Shown piece after piece: positions 8,974 through 16,437 of a stretch of DNA of 40,405 nucleotides; position 1 is the first letter of the stretch, and every line of letters begins with the position of its first letter. The position numbers were made by a program, and so were the translations under genes. Below the pieces are notes generated by a model that was given only the letters and a program-made list of their open reading frames with translations, was not told where the DNA came from and did not search any database. Source of the DNA: Halobacteriales archaeon QS_8_65_32 (GTDB taxonomy: Archaea > Halobacteriota > Halobacteria > Halobacteriales > Halococcaceae). Location of the stretch: contig PXRY01000046.1 in the NCBI GenBank assembly GCA_003022925.1, positions 10,053-50,457 of the forward strand. The letters run 5' to 3'.

Positions 8974-9546
8974 TCAGGCGAACTCGACTTCCTCGGCCGA
9001 GCGGACCTCGCCGAAGAGCCAGTCAGCGTGGTCGAGGGCGTACTCATGGTGGTCGTCTTCGATCGCGCCGATAAGATCCGAAACGAGGACCGGACGGAAG
9101 TCCCGGAGGCCCGCGCTGCCCGCCGTGTGGAGCACGCAGACGTTCGCGAGCGTGCCACAGATCACGAGGTCGTCGATACCGTGAGCGCGCAGCCACCCTT
9201 CGAGGTCGGTCTCGTAGAAGGCGTCGTAGGTGTGTTTGGTAACGACGTGGTCCTCGTCGGCGACCGAGAGTCCCTCGACGATACCGGCCTCCCAGGAACC
9301 CTCGACGACGTGTTCGCCCCACCGGTCGAACTCGTCGTAGTAATGGTTGCCGTCGAACTGTTCGGGCGGGTGGACGTCCCGCGTGAACACCACCCGCACG
9401 CCGGCGTCGTGCGCCTCTGCCAGCAACGCGGCGATACCGTCGATCACGTCCGCGGAGGCGGGCGCGTACAGGCTGCCGTCGGGGTGACAAAACCCGTTTT
9501 GCATGTCGACGACGATCATTGCACTCCGCTCGGGATCGAACGACAT
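8974..9546 (-). CDS. Isochorismatase-family cysteine hydrolase (nicotinamidase-like)
   Basis: A 190-aa alpha/beta hydrolase with the Asp-Lys-Cys triad of the isochorismatase/nicotinamidase family: Asp in MIVVDMQNGF, Lys in VVTKHTYDAF, and Cys in ICGTLANVCVLHTA. The FTRDVHPPEQF segment and the GSW/GIV region are as in nicotinamidases, which hydrolyse nicotinamide to nicotinate for NAD salvage, but the metal-binding Asp-x-His triad is not clear enough to insist on that substrate. Start at ATG 9546 (MSFDPERSAMIVVD); the ORF track's longer N terminus is rejected as Arg-rich. It is divergent from the ferritin-like gene across 270 nt that contains a distinctly AT-rich promoter. Confidence 0.85.
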   Translation of the reverse strand: MSFDPERSAMIVVDMQNGFCHPDGSLYAPASADVIDGIAALLAEAHDAGVRVVFTRDVHPPEQFDGNHYYDEFDRWGEHVVEGSWEAGIVEGLSVADEDHVVTKHTYDAFYETDLEGWLRAHGIDDLVICGTLANVCVLHTAGSAGLRDFRPVLVSDLIGAIEDDHHEYALDHADWLFGEVRSAEEVEFA

Positions 9547-9763
9547 ATCGGAGGCTCGAACGCGCCGGCACAAAACGGTTCGCCGAGAACGTTCGATGGT
9601 TCGCCGACTGACCGCCGACCCTTCGTTGACCGAGCACTCCAGTCCATCGCCCTACTGTTGAACCCACGAGCCGAAACAGCCGCTCTCGGGCCGGAGACGG
9701 TCCTCACCGATACGTTCGGTAAGGTAGCAATAAATTTGCACTAACGAGACGGAAACAAACAAG

Positions 9764-9770
9764 TTTATTA
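9764..9770 (+). promoter_or_regulatory. TATA box of the ferritin-like gene
   Basis: TTTATTA sits inside an unusually AT-rich block (about 9725-9793) in a GC-rich genome, 47 nt before the ATG. Transcription would begin near 9793, leaving a ~24-nt leader. Confidence 0.5.
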
Positions 9771-9793
9771 CGCATTACTATATTATTGATATT

Positions 9794-9810
9794 GTGCGTG
9801 GAGAACGCAC
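9794..9810 (+). promoter_or_regulatory. Leader hairpin presenting a GGAGA ribosome-binding loop
   Basis: GTGCGT (9794-9799) pairs perfectly with ACGCAC (9805-9810), leaving the loop GGAGA. The Shine-Dalgarno-like GGAG is therefore in the loop of a 6-bp stem, 13 nt before the ATG at 9817. Most genes in this window look leaderless, so a structured leader here is notable. Confidence 0.45.
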
Positions 9811-9816
9811 AGAACC

Positions 9817-10575
9817 ATGACAGACGACACAGAACGCGGGCGTTCGGCGGAGCGAGTCAGCGAGTTGATCGACCGCGTCGGCGGACAGTCACCCTCCCGG
9901 CGGGCGGTCCTCGGGAAGACGGCGAAGGTCGGCGGTGCCGGATTGGCGCTTTCGGCCTTCGGGGCCGGTTCGGCCGCGGCCAAAAGCGGCATGGACGGCG
10001 ACGACAACGGCGACGGCGGGATGGACGACGACATGGACGGTGACGGCGAAGTCACCGACCTCGACATTCTCAACTTCGCGCTGACGCTTGAACAGCTGGA
10101 AGCGACGTACTACAACGAGTTCTTGGACGAGTACTCCGAGGAGGAAGTCGAGAGTTCGAGCGTCGCGAAGGTGCTGACCGGCGGCGGCAACGACCGGTAC
10201 ACGATCTACCAGAAGATCGAGACGGTCCGTGACCACGAGGAGACCCACGTCGAGACACTCACCCAAACGATCGAGGACCTCGGCGGGACGCCCGTCGAGC
10301 CGCTCTCGTACACGTTCCCCTACGAGTCGATCGAGGAGTTCGCCGCGCTTTCCGCACAGATCGAAGCGGTCGGCGTCTCCGCGTACGCGGGTGCCGCACC
10401 GCTGATCGAGAACGCAGACCTCATCCCACCCGCTCTCTCGATCCACTCGGTCGAAGCACGCCACACCGCGTACTTCAACGTACTCAACACGACGGACCCG
10501 TTCCCGAACGCTTTCGACCCGGCCCGCACGATGGAAGAAGTCCTCGAGATCGCGTCGGCGTTCATCGAGAGCTGA
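9817..10575 (+). CDS. Exported ferritin-like domain protein (Ferritin_2 type)
   Basis: A 252-aa protein with a Tat-like export signal: SRRAVLGKTAKVGGAGLALS, then a hydrophobic run ending AGSAAA (about residues 28-55). A short Asp/Gly/Met-rich linker follows (MDGDDNGDGGMDDDMDGDG). The mature domain is a four-helix bundle with candidate di-iron ligands: the Glu in LEQLEATYYNEF, RDHEETHVETL, and the ExxH of HSVEARHTAYFN. It fits the Ferritin_2/Dps-related group of archaeal secreted ferritin-like proteins, with a likely role in iron or oxidative-stress handling at the cell surface, though no function is proven. The AT-rich promoter and structured leader suggest regulated expression. Confidence 0.85.
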   Translation: MTDDTERGRSAERVSELIDRVGGQSPSRRAVLGKTAKVGGAGLALSAFGAGSAAAKSGMDGDDNGDGGMDDDMDGDGEVTDLDILNFALTLEQLEATYYNEFLDEYSEEEVESSSVAKVLTGGGNDRYTIYQKIETVRDHEETHVETLTQTIEDLGGTPVEPLSYTFPYESIEEFAALSAQIEAVGVSAYAGAAPLIENADLIPPALSIHSVEARHTAYFNVLNTTDPFPNAFDPARTMEEVLEIASAFIES

Positions 10576-10760
10576 GGGTTCGAACCCACGCGACACCGCT
10601 TTTTCGGCGCGCCCGCCGACCCGCGAGCGTGCCGTCCGCCGACACGCCGCCGGTGCGTCGGTGCGCCGGTCGGCGTGCCGGACCGTCGATCGACAGTCCG
10701 GCATGTCGATCGGCGTACCGGGTCGTAGCGGGGATCCGGTTTTCGTGACCGGGTTGTAGC

Positions 10761-10788
10761 GCTCGCGTCGCCGAACGCAGCGAGCGAG
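10761..10788. terminator. Inverted repeat between convergent genes
   Basis: GCTCGC (10761-10766) pairs with GCGAGC (near 10780-10786) around ACGC-containing sequence. It lies between the 3' ends of the ferritin-like gene and the small membrane protein gene. A T5 tract (10600-10604) just after the ferritin-like stop is the more likely terminator for that gene. Confidence 0.35.
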
Positions 10789-10804
10789 ACGGGCCGAGCG
10801 ACGA

Positions 10805-10990
10805 TTAGATGAGGCGTTCTTCGATCGGTTCGTCGCCGTACCACGCTATGTAGACGTACACCACCAGCAGGAGCACGAACGCGGCCGCGAAGGCGTACAC
10901 CCCGTTCCAGGCGAACCACATCGCCGTGAGCACTGCCGCGACCGTGATAGTCCGCGACAGCAACTGCCCGAGCAGCGCGTTTACCGCCAT
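10805..10990 (-). CDS. Small two-helix membrane protein, unknown function
   Basis: A 61-aa protein with two predicted membrane helices (about residues 13-30 and 32-50, AFAAAFVLLLVVYVYIAWYG), then a short acidic tail DEPIEERLI. Codon use is haloarchaeal, and the reading frame opens with ATG (MAVNALLGQLLSRTITVAAV). I do not recognise a named family. Similar short haloarchaeal membrane proteins are common and uncharacterised. It converges on the ferritin-like gene. Confidence 0.65.
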   Translation of the reverse strand: MAVNALLGQLLSRTITVAAVLTAMWFAWNGVYAFAAAFVLLLVVYVYIAWYGDEPIEERLI

Positions 10991-11150
10991 CGGCTCGGGA
11001 TCCGGCGGGTGAGCGAGACCCAGGCCTGGGTCCGGGTCCGGGCGTCGACGAGCGATCCTGATGGACGGACCGCCGCCGATCGGGCCGGGCGGTTAGCCGC
11101 CGGACGCTCACCCTGGAGACGTCCGCTCGGATCCGTACCGAGGAAACGAG

Positions 11151-11522
11151 TCACTCTACGGACTCGACGAGTTCGACGACGTGGCCGTCGGGGTCCTCGA
11201 CGAAGGCGGTGCGAGCGCCCGCGGCCGGTTGGTCGGCCGGTTCCTGGACGACGCCGTGGTGGTCGATCCGCTCGAAGGCCTCGTCGACGCTCGAAACGCC
11301 GAGTGCGACGTGATCCCAGGCAGTGCCTTGCTCGAAGTCGGTCTCGCCCTCGGTTTCCGACAACTGGAGTTCGACGCCGTTGTCGGCGGCGACGTAGCGA
11401 TTCGTCGTTCGGCCGTCCTCGGTTTCGAACGACCACGACTCGCTAAAGCCCAGCTCCTCGGTGTAAAACTCCGCCGACCGTTCGGCGTCGGCGACGTTGA
11501 GGCAAGTGTGAATCAGGTCCAT
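11151..11522 (-). CDS. VOC-family metalloenzyme (glyoxalase I-like)
   Basis: A 123-aa vicinal oxygen chelate protein with two beta-alpha-beta-beta-beta modules. The first begins MDLIHTCLNVADAERSAEFY with His near residue 5; the second contains AWDHVALGVSSVDEAF. Candidate metal ligands are His5, the Glu of NGVELQLSE, the His of WDHVALGV and the final Glu of DGHVVELVE, matching the H/E-H-E pattern of glyoxalase I. FYTEELGF and FVEDPDGHVVEL are also typical. Glyoxalase I isomerises the methylglyoxal hemithioacetal, but the substrate cannot be read from sequence. A TATA-like CCTTTATGATC on the minus strand (about 11546-11555) lies ~27 nt before the ATG, so the mRNA is probably leaderless. Confidence 0.85.
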   Translation of the reverse strand: MDLIHTCLNVADAERSAEFYTEELGFSESWSFETEDGRTTNRYVAADNGVELQLSETEGETDFEQGTAWDHVALGVSSVDEAFERIDHHGVVQEPADQPAAGARTAFVEDPDGHVVELVESVE

Positions 11523-11909
11523 GCCATCCTTGCGGTCGGGCCGATCATAAAGGGTTGCGTGGCTAGGTAAGTAGAGGTTAGTGCAGCGATTCGACGAGCG
11601 CGGGTCGCTGAGACCGTTTCGGAAGCCTCCGGTTCACGGGCGCGCCGCGTCCGGTAGCTCTCCCATTGCCCGACTCGGGGGCCTCGCGGCCCTCGTCGTC
11701 GATCGACTACCGCCGGACGGCGAGCCCCGATCGTCCAGCATCCGGGTCGGCTCGATCGCTTCCCGTCTCGGACACCGGCGCCCGACCACCGCTTCGGTCC
11801 GACCCGGATGCAGTCGTCCGGTCGAAACGCAACGAGGGCGCGCCGGTCAGTTCTCGAATCACCCACGAAGCTTATACCTGAGGCGATGAACATCCAGGTA
11901 GTAGATCAC
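11523..11909. other. Gene-free stretch
   Basis: ORFs in this 387-nt gap are Arg/Ser/Pro-rich shadows on both strands, and none looks like a protein. The visible contents are the VOC promoter at the left end and the TATA box TTATACC (11872-11878) for the gene starting at 11910. Confidence 0.5.
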
Positions 11910-12179
11910 ATGTCCCGCAGCGAATCGGTCCCCACCTCCAAACGGCTCCGTCTCCGCGGCCGGCGGCCGCCGATCACCCCCGACGGTGCCGCGCTCGACG
12001 AACTGGCCGAGTGCCTCGACGGCGATGCTGGCGACACCGACGACACCGACCGCGTCGACGCGGTCGAACTCGAACTCGACGGCGCGAGTGCCGAGGAGGC
12101 CTTAGAAGCGCTTCAGGAACTCGTCGACGCCGGCTACGACGTCAGCGTGCGCGATCTCGTCGTCGAACTCAAACAGTAA
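11910..12179 (+). CDS. Short haloarchaeal protein of unknown function
   Basis: An 89-aa acidic protein. It begins MSRSESVPTSKRLRLRGRRP, a basic N terminus. A long acidic middle follows (ECLDGDAGDTDDTDRVDAVE). The end, SAEEALEALQELVDAGYDVSVRDLVVELKQ, is helix-rich. The ATG at 11910 is chosen over 11886 because the TATA box TTATACC (11872-11878) lies ~35 nt upstream, and the earlier ATG would fall at or before the transcription start. No known domain is recognised. Codon use and the conserved-looking C terminus support a real gene. Confidence 0.6.
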   Translation: MSRSESVPTSKRLRLRGRRPPITPDGAALDELAECLDGDAGDTDDTDRVDAVELELDGASAEEALEALQELVDAGYDVSVRDLVVELKQ

Positions 12180-12305
12180 ACGGCCGTACGACGCGTCGGC
12201 TCGCTCGCTTCCGATCGCTGGTTTTCTCACTCGTTTCCCGTTTTCGCTTCACCTACTCACATCGCGCCGCGTCGTGCGATGCCGTGTCGCATCGTGTCGG
12301 GCGGG

Positions 12306-12311
12306 TTTATG
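12306..12311 (+). promoter_or_regulatory. TATA box of the uracil-DNA glycosylase family gene
   Basis: GGGTTTATGTCC is centred about 27 nt before the GTG at 12335. This fits a leaderless transcript and helps select that GTG as the start. Confidence 0.5.
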
Positions 12312-12334
12312 TCCTTTCGCGACCAAGGACACAT

Positions 12335-12976
12335 GTGGAAAACGTCACCGACCGCGTGAGCAATCCCTTCGGCATATCCCCGCCCTGCGACCGGTTCGTC
12401 CCCGGCTACGGCGACGCCAACGCCGATTTCCACGTCGTCGGCGACCATCCCGGTAGCTACGGCGGAGCGGACAGTGGCATTCCGTTCACGAGCGAGGTGG
12501 GCCGACGACTCCAGAACGCACTCGCCGCGGCCGACCTGCTCGAAAGCGTCGGCGAGCGGCCGGTGGCCGGGAACTCCTTCCTCTCGTATTTACACATGTG
12601 CGTGCCCGACGACGGGGACGAGAGAGGGGAACCGACGACCGCCGACTACGACGCGATGGAGCGTTTCTTCGACGCCGAGGTGCGCGCCATCGCCGCCCAC
12701 GTCCTTCTGCCGGTCGGCGAGCGCGCGACCCGCCACGTGATCGAGACCTACACCGCCCGGTCGGGCAAGATCGACCTCGACATGGACGTGCTGCACGCGA
12801 GCGAGGTGCTCGGGACCGGCTGGCTGGTCTACCCGATCGCCGATCCGGGCGAGTGGACCGACGAGGACGAACAGCGACTCGTCGAAGCGCTCGCGCGACT
12901 CCAGGCGACGGATTTCCGGCGCGAGGTCGATCTCGGACGTTTCCTCGGCGGGGACGAACCCTACTTCGTGCGGTGA
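12335..12976 (+). CDS. Uracil-DNA glycosylase family protein
   Basis: A 213-aa protein of the UDG superfamily. Motif 1 lies in GYGDANADFHVVGDHPGSYGG (about residues 22-42), followed by GIPFTSEVGRRLQNAL, the usual 'PF.s..g..L' layout of family 4/5 and haloarchaeal UDGs. NSFLSYLHMCVP corresponds to the N..k..P strand after motif 1. The C-terminal HASEVL stands where motif 2 carries its catalytic His. The role would be removal of deaminated or damaged bases. No Fe-S cysteine set like that of family 4 is visible. The ORF track extends to 12011, but the upstream part is Arg-rich; the GTG at 12335 matches the TATA spacing, so leaderless translation from GTG is inferred. Confidence 0.75.
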   Translation: MENVTDRVSNPFGISPPCDRFVPGYGDANADFHVVGDHPGSYGGADSGIPFTSEVGRRLQNALAAADLLESVGERPVAGNSFLSYLHMCVPDDGDERGEPTTADYDAMERFFDAEVRAIAAHVLLPVGERATRHVIETYTARSGKIDLDMDVLHASEVLGTGWLVYPIADPGEWTDEDEQRLVEALARLQATDFRREVDLGRFLGGDEPYFVR

Positions 12977-13046
12977 TCGGTCGGTTTCCGCGCGTGCGTG
13001 CGGCTTCGCCACTACTGGAACGCAGAACGCCGGCCTCAGTCGGCGT

Positions 13047-13345
13047 TCAGGCCTCGCCGTAGACCGGGACGGCCGCGCCATTCGTGACGCTCGCCGCGTC
13101 GTACACAAGAACAGGACTACGTCCGCGATCTCGGCGGGCGTGGGCCACGATCCGAAGTCGCCGTCGGGGATCATCTCGCGATTGGCCGGCGTGTCGATCA
13201 GCTTCGGCATGATCGCGTTCGCTCGAATAGCGCCCGAATTTTCGGCGGCGATCGTTTCAGTGAGCAGGCGTACGCCTGCCTCCGAGATGCGATAGGGATC
13301 GTCGCCCTCGCCGCCCGAAACACGTTTTCCGGCGCGCTCGTGTCG
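13047..13345 (-). pseudogene. Relic of a short-chain dehydrogenase/reductase gene
   Basis: The minus strand encodes the last ~100 residues of an SDR: GGEGDDPYRISEAGVRLLTE, then IRANAIMPKLIDTPANRE and PTPAEIADVVLFLC. After this the frame breaks, and the rest (DAASVTNGAAVPVYGEA, stop at 13047) continues in another frame. The N-terminal Rossmann half is missing; upstream of about 13345 similarity ends. The catalytic YxxxK is YRISE, so the active-site Lys is replaced by Glu. 5' truncation, a frameshift and loss of the catalytic Lys together show a dead gene. It sits between the UDG-family and ArnA-like genes. Confidence 0.8.
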
Positions 13346-13493
13346 CGCTCTGACAACCCTTCGGCCGTCGTCGTGGCCGGAACACGGTGTGTGTACGACG
13401 GTCGAACGAACCGACAGAAAGGCTCGCTCGGGTCGTCAGTTGATCTATTCGAAATCCGTGGTTAGGTATTATTACGGATGAAACCCAAAAGCA

Positions 13494-13500
13494 TTTATTA
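13494..13500 (+). promoter_or_regulatory. TATA box of the ArnA-like gene
   Basis: TTTATTA within an AT-rich block (about 13440-13524) lies 25-31 nt before the ATG at 13525, giving a leaderless or very short-leader mRNA. Confidence 0.55.
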
Positions 13501-13524
13501 ATAGAACTGTCAGCGTGAATTATA

Positions 13525-14580
13525 ATGCAACCTGATCGCGTTGCTTTGTTCGGTGGCGCTGGCTTCATCGGCTCGCATCTCACCGAGCGCCTCCTCGACG
13601 ACGGGTACCGTCTCACCGTCGTCGACGTGGATTCGGAAAAGATCGACGGCTTCCTCTCACACGACCGGCTCGACTTTTACGAACTCGACATCCGCGAGGC
13701 CGAGGACGAAACGGTAGAGGAGATCGTCGACGCATCGGATGTCGTGGTTGACCTCATCGCGTACGCGAACCCCAAACAGTACGTGGACATGCCCATAGAG
13801 GTCGTTCACCTCAATTACGATCAGAACCTGAAGTTAGTCGAGGACTGCGTCGAAAGCGACACGCGGTTGATCCAGTTTTCGACCTCGGAAGTCTACGGCA
13901 AGATGGGCGGTCGCCAGGGCGACGCGAGGGTGTTCAGCGAGGACTCTTCCGATCTAATCATGGGCCCCGTCGAGAACCACCGTTGGATCTACGCGACGGC
14001 CAAACAGCTCTTAGAACGGATGGTCCACGCCCATGGCATCGAGAACGATCTGGACTGGACGGTCGTTCGGCCGTTCAATTTCATCGGCCGGGAGATGGAT
14101 TACCTCATCGAGGAACCGGACGCCGGAACCCCGCGCGTGTTCGCGAGTTTCATGTCCGCGCTGTTGTACGACCACCCGATGTACCTCGTCGACGGCGGCG
14201 AGAACCGGCGGACGTTCACCCACATCTCCGACGCGATCGACGCGGTGGTCTCGATTCTCGAACACGAGGAACGGTACAACCGCGAGGTCGTCAACGTCGG
14301 TACGCCGGGCAATGAGACTACCATCCATGACTTCGCATACCTGATGCGCAATGTCTACGAAGAGCTGAGTCCCACGGGAGATCTCCCGGCGATCGAGGCG
14401 GTTTCGAGCGAGGAGTTCTACGGCGAAGGCTACGAGGACTGCGAACGGCGCATCCCCGACGCCGAGAAACTCGAAGCGGCCGGCTGGGACCCTCAGTACG
14501 ACCTTCGGGAGACGCTCGAAGAGGCCATGTCCTACTACATCGACAGATACGAGCGAGCCGAACCGATCTCGCTCGACTGA
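13525..14580 (+). CDS. ArnA-like UDP-glucuronate decarboxylase-type epimerase (extended SDR)
   Basis: A 351-aa extended SDR. The NAD-binding loop is FGGAGFIGSHLTERLL (about residue 9). Similarity to the C-terminal dehydrogenase/decarboxylase domain of ArnA is strong: STSEVYGKMGG, SDLIMGPVENHRWIYATAKQ (catalytic Tyr and Lys), VVRPFNFIGREMD, and SSEEFYGEGYEDCERRIPDA. ArnA's decarboxylation residues are the Ser-Glu of STSEVYG and the Arg in EHRKP, and both have counterparts here (SE of STSEVYG, R of ERRIP). The expected reaction is NAD-dependent oxidation and decarboxylation of UDP-glucuronate to a UDP-4-keto-pentose. ArnA's formyltransferase domain is absent. A role in S-layer glycan or envelope sugar synthesis is inference, since no glycosyltransferases are nearby. 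Confidence 0.85.
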   Translation: MQPDRVALFGGAGFIGSHLTERLLDDGYRLTVVDVDSEKIDGFLSHDRLDFYELDIREAEDETVEEIVDASDVVVDLIAYANPKQYVDMPIEVVHLNYDQNLKLVEDCVESDTRLIQFSTSEVYGKMGGRQGDARVFSEDSSDLIMGPVENHRWIYATAKQLLERMVHAHGIENDLDWTVVRPFNFIGREMDYLIEEPDAGTPRVFASFMSALLYDHPMYLVDGGENRRTFTHISDAIDAVVSILEHEERYNREVVNVGTPGNETTIHDFAYLMRNVYEELSPTGDLPAIEAVSSEEFYGEGYEDCERRIPDAEKLEAAGWDPQYDLRETLEEAMSYYIDRYERAEPISLD

Positions 14581-14750
14581 TCGGTCCCGCGGGTTCGGCT
14601 CGTCAAGCGCGGGTCCCGATCTCCGAATTCTCGAACGTTCGGCCGTGTTCGACGGACTATCGATCTCGAAGCGCTGGCACCCGATCCCGACCGCTCCCCG
14701 ACGACACCGCGTATCGAAGGCGTTTTGCCCCGTTCTGCCCCAGCTTGTGT

Positions 14751-15179
14751 ATGAACGGCGGCGGCAGCGCGGATATGACCCTCGCGTTCGAACTCGACGC
14801 GCTCGAGACGCTCGCGGAACCCTCCCGCGTGTTCGACGACGCGCGCGGGTGGAGCCAGTACGTCGGCGTCGTCAGCGAGAAACCCACCTACGTCGTCACG
14901 AACTTTACGCGCAAGAACCGTATTCGCCAGGACTTCTTCTCCGGGCCGCGCGGGAAAGCGGAGAGCCTGGAAAACGTCAAAGCCCAGTTCGAGACCGATC
15001 GACACGTCTTCGTCGGCGTGAGCGACGAGGACGAAGCGCTCGCCGACGAAGCCGGCTGGGAGTTCCTGCCGGTCGAAACCGCCGCCGAAGCTGCCGGCTG
15101 GACGGTCGCCGACGAGGCGGACGACGCCGAATCCGATCCTGGAATCGAGTCCGAAGATACCCGCGACGACTGGCCCTGA
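14751..15179 (+). CDS. DUF7124-type haloarchaeal protein
   Basis: A 142-aa protein. The conserved core is MTLAFELDALETLAEP, then WSQYVGVVSEKPTYVVTNFT and RKNRIRQDFFSGPRGKAESL, which I recognise as the haloarchaea-specific family labelled DUF7124. The C-terminal third is a variable acidic tail (DEADDAESDPGIESEDTRDD). The basic RKNRIRQDFFSGPRGK segment suggests binding to nucleic acid or a ribonucleoprotein, but no function is known to me. The ATG at 14751 is used; the ORF-track start six bases earlier is a TTG. A second in-frame ATG (MTLAF) at codon 11 could also be the start. Confidence 0.75.
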   Translation: MNGGGSADMTLAFELDALETLAEPSRVFDDARGWSQYVGVVSEKPTYVVTNFTRKNRIRQDFFSGPRGKAESLENVKAQFETDRHVFVGVSDEDEALADEAGWEFLPVETAAEAAGWTVADEADDAESDPGIESEDTRDDWP

Positions 15180-15341
15180 GGCCCCTGAGCCGATCGCGTC
15201 CGCGCTTCCTTCTTCGAGTTTTCAATTCTTTCCGTGAGCGCTTGATCCGCGTTCTCCGGTTCGCTCGCGTTTGGTTGACGCCGACCAGGTCCGGACCCCA
15301 CGACGACAACCGTTTTGAGCTACCCGGTCCTCGGCCGTAGC

Positions 15342-15590
15342 ATGACCGACGAGCGCGTGAACGTCGAGGCCGAAGTCGAGATCGAAGTCGATTCTAACGA
15401 ACTGGAGATCGAGGTCGGCGAAACCGAAACCGCCGAAGCGGAACTCCAGACCGACGGCCTCGAAATCGAGATCGAAGCCGAGATCGAAATCGAAGGCGAG
15501 AACGAAGCCAATCACCGAGAACACGACGAAGACAACGACGCCGACGACGGGACCGATGGCGACAGCGAAACTAACGCCGGCGACGAGTAA
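15342..15590 (+). CDS. Hyperacidic low-complexity small protein
   Basis: An 82-aa protein, roughly half Asp plus Glu. The first two thirds alternate acidic and hydrophobic residues (VEAEVEIEVDSNELEIEVGE, then EIEIEAEIEIEGENEAN), a pattern that could form an amphipathic beta-strand or a coiled acidic rod. The end is disordered (DEDNDADDGTDGDSETNAG). No known domain is recognised. Codons (gag, gtc, atc, gac) fit the genome, and an ATG follows a TTTTGAG TATA-like box (about 15313-15319) at ~26 nt, supporting expression. It could instead be a repeat-driven ORF. The antisense ORF (LAFDFDLGFDLDFEA) is its shadow. Confidence 0.5.
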   Translation: MTDERVNVEAEVEIEVDSNELEIEVGETETAEAELQTDGLEIEIEAEIEIEGENEANHREHDEDNDADDGTDGDSETNAGDE

Positions 15591-15640
15591 CGACGCCGAT
15601 CGATCGCCGAAGCTTTGAGCGACCGGCTTCTATAACTGCT

Positions 15641-16171
15641 ATGGCAGAGCCACGCGTCCCGGGCAGCCGCGAGTCGTCGGTTTCGCTCCCGTGCGGCGAA
15701 CGGATCGACGTTCGCGACCTCGACATGGGGATGCGCGAGTTCGCCTGTTCGTGTGGCGACGATCACGCCATCGTCGTCGACGTCCACCCGCCGGGTCGCT
15801 TCGTCCCCGAAGCCCTCGTCTCGCTGCTGCGCGAGACGATCGACACCGAAAGCGGCGAGCAGTTCGGGACGATACACCTCATGGGAATGGTCGCCGAGGA
15901 GTTCCCCGAGGAGGTGGTCTCGAAGGACGTCTCGGAGAACGGGTCGGTGGGGTACGCGCTCGTCTGGGTGGCCGAATTCGACGCTCGGCGGCTTCACGAG
16001 GTGGTCGTCGAGTTGATCGTCGAACTCATGGACCACGCGATCAGCCACGCCGACAATGACGAGGCGATCTCCTCGTTCGAACAGCAGATGCTTGAGTTCG
16101 ACGTAAGCGAGTTCGTGACACAGTACCGGCGCGAACGCGACTTTCAGGGTCCGGCCGATGGGCCGGTCTGA
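15641..16171 (+). CDS. DUF5815 family haloarchaeal protein
   Basis: A 176-aa cytosolic protein. The N-terminal half has LPCGERIDVRDLDMGMREFA, then CSCGDDHAIVVDVHPPGRFV, i.e. a CxC pair plus an earlier Cys and nearby His that could bind a metal. The C-terminal half is helical (RRLHEVVVELIVELMDHAIS, then FEQQMLEFDVSEFVTQYRRE). I recognise the pattern as the haloarchaea-wide DUF5815 family, of unknown function. The ATG at 15641 gives MAEPRVPGSRES, the family's usual beginning. A TATA-like AGCTTTGAGC (about 15611-15620) is correctly spaced for a leaderless mRNA. Confidence 0.8.
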   Translation: MAEPRVPGSRESSVSLPCGERIDVRDLDMGMREFACSCGDDHAIVVDVHPPGRFVPEALVSLLRETIDTESGEQFGTIHLMGMVAEEFPEEVVSKDVSENGSVGYALVWVAEFDARRLHEVVVELIVELMDHAISHADNDEAISSFEQQMLEFDVSEFVTQYRRERDFQGPADGPV

Positions 16172-16409
16172 GATCCGCCAATCAACCGGCCGGTCGCGAC
16201 GAACGAGCAGTGACTCGGCGACGACGGTTGCAGACCGACCGCGATCGATCGGCTCGACCGTTATCGGCGACACCGACTCCGTTTCGCCGTCGAACGACGA
16301 CGCATCGGTGTCGTTCGTCGTCGAGCGTCCGACGAACGGACGGCGATAGATCGGAGTTCCCTCCGCCGGTTTCGGTCGCACGCGCGTCCGACAGTCGTCT
16401 GACACCGTG

Positions 16410-16416
16410 TTATATG
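16410..16416 (+). promoter_or_regulatory. TATA box of the small winged-helix gene
   Basis: TTATATG is centred ~25 nt before the ATG at 16438, the spacing of a leaderless transcript. It also argues against the longer ORF that begins upstream of the box. Confidence 0.55.
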
Positions 16417-16437
16417 CATGGAGCGTATAGACATGGT

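Noticed and set aside
10572-10590. GGGTTCGAACCC resembling a tRNA T-arm
   Set aside because: It is a 12-bp palindrome after the ferritin-like stop. No acceptor stem, D-arm or anticodon arm surrounds it.
15512-16405. 297-aa minus-strand ORF over the DUF5815 gene
   Set aside because: Shadow of a recognised plus-strand family member with good promoter spacing.
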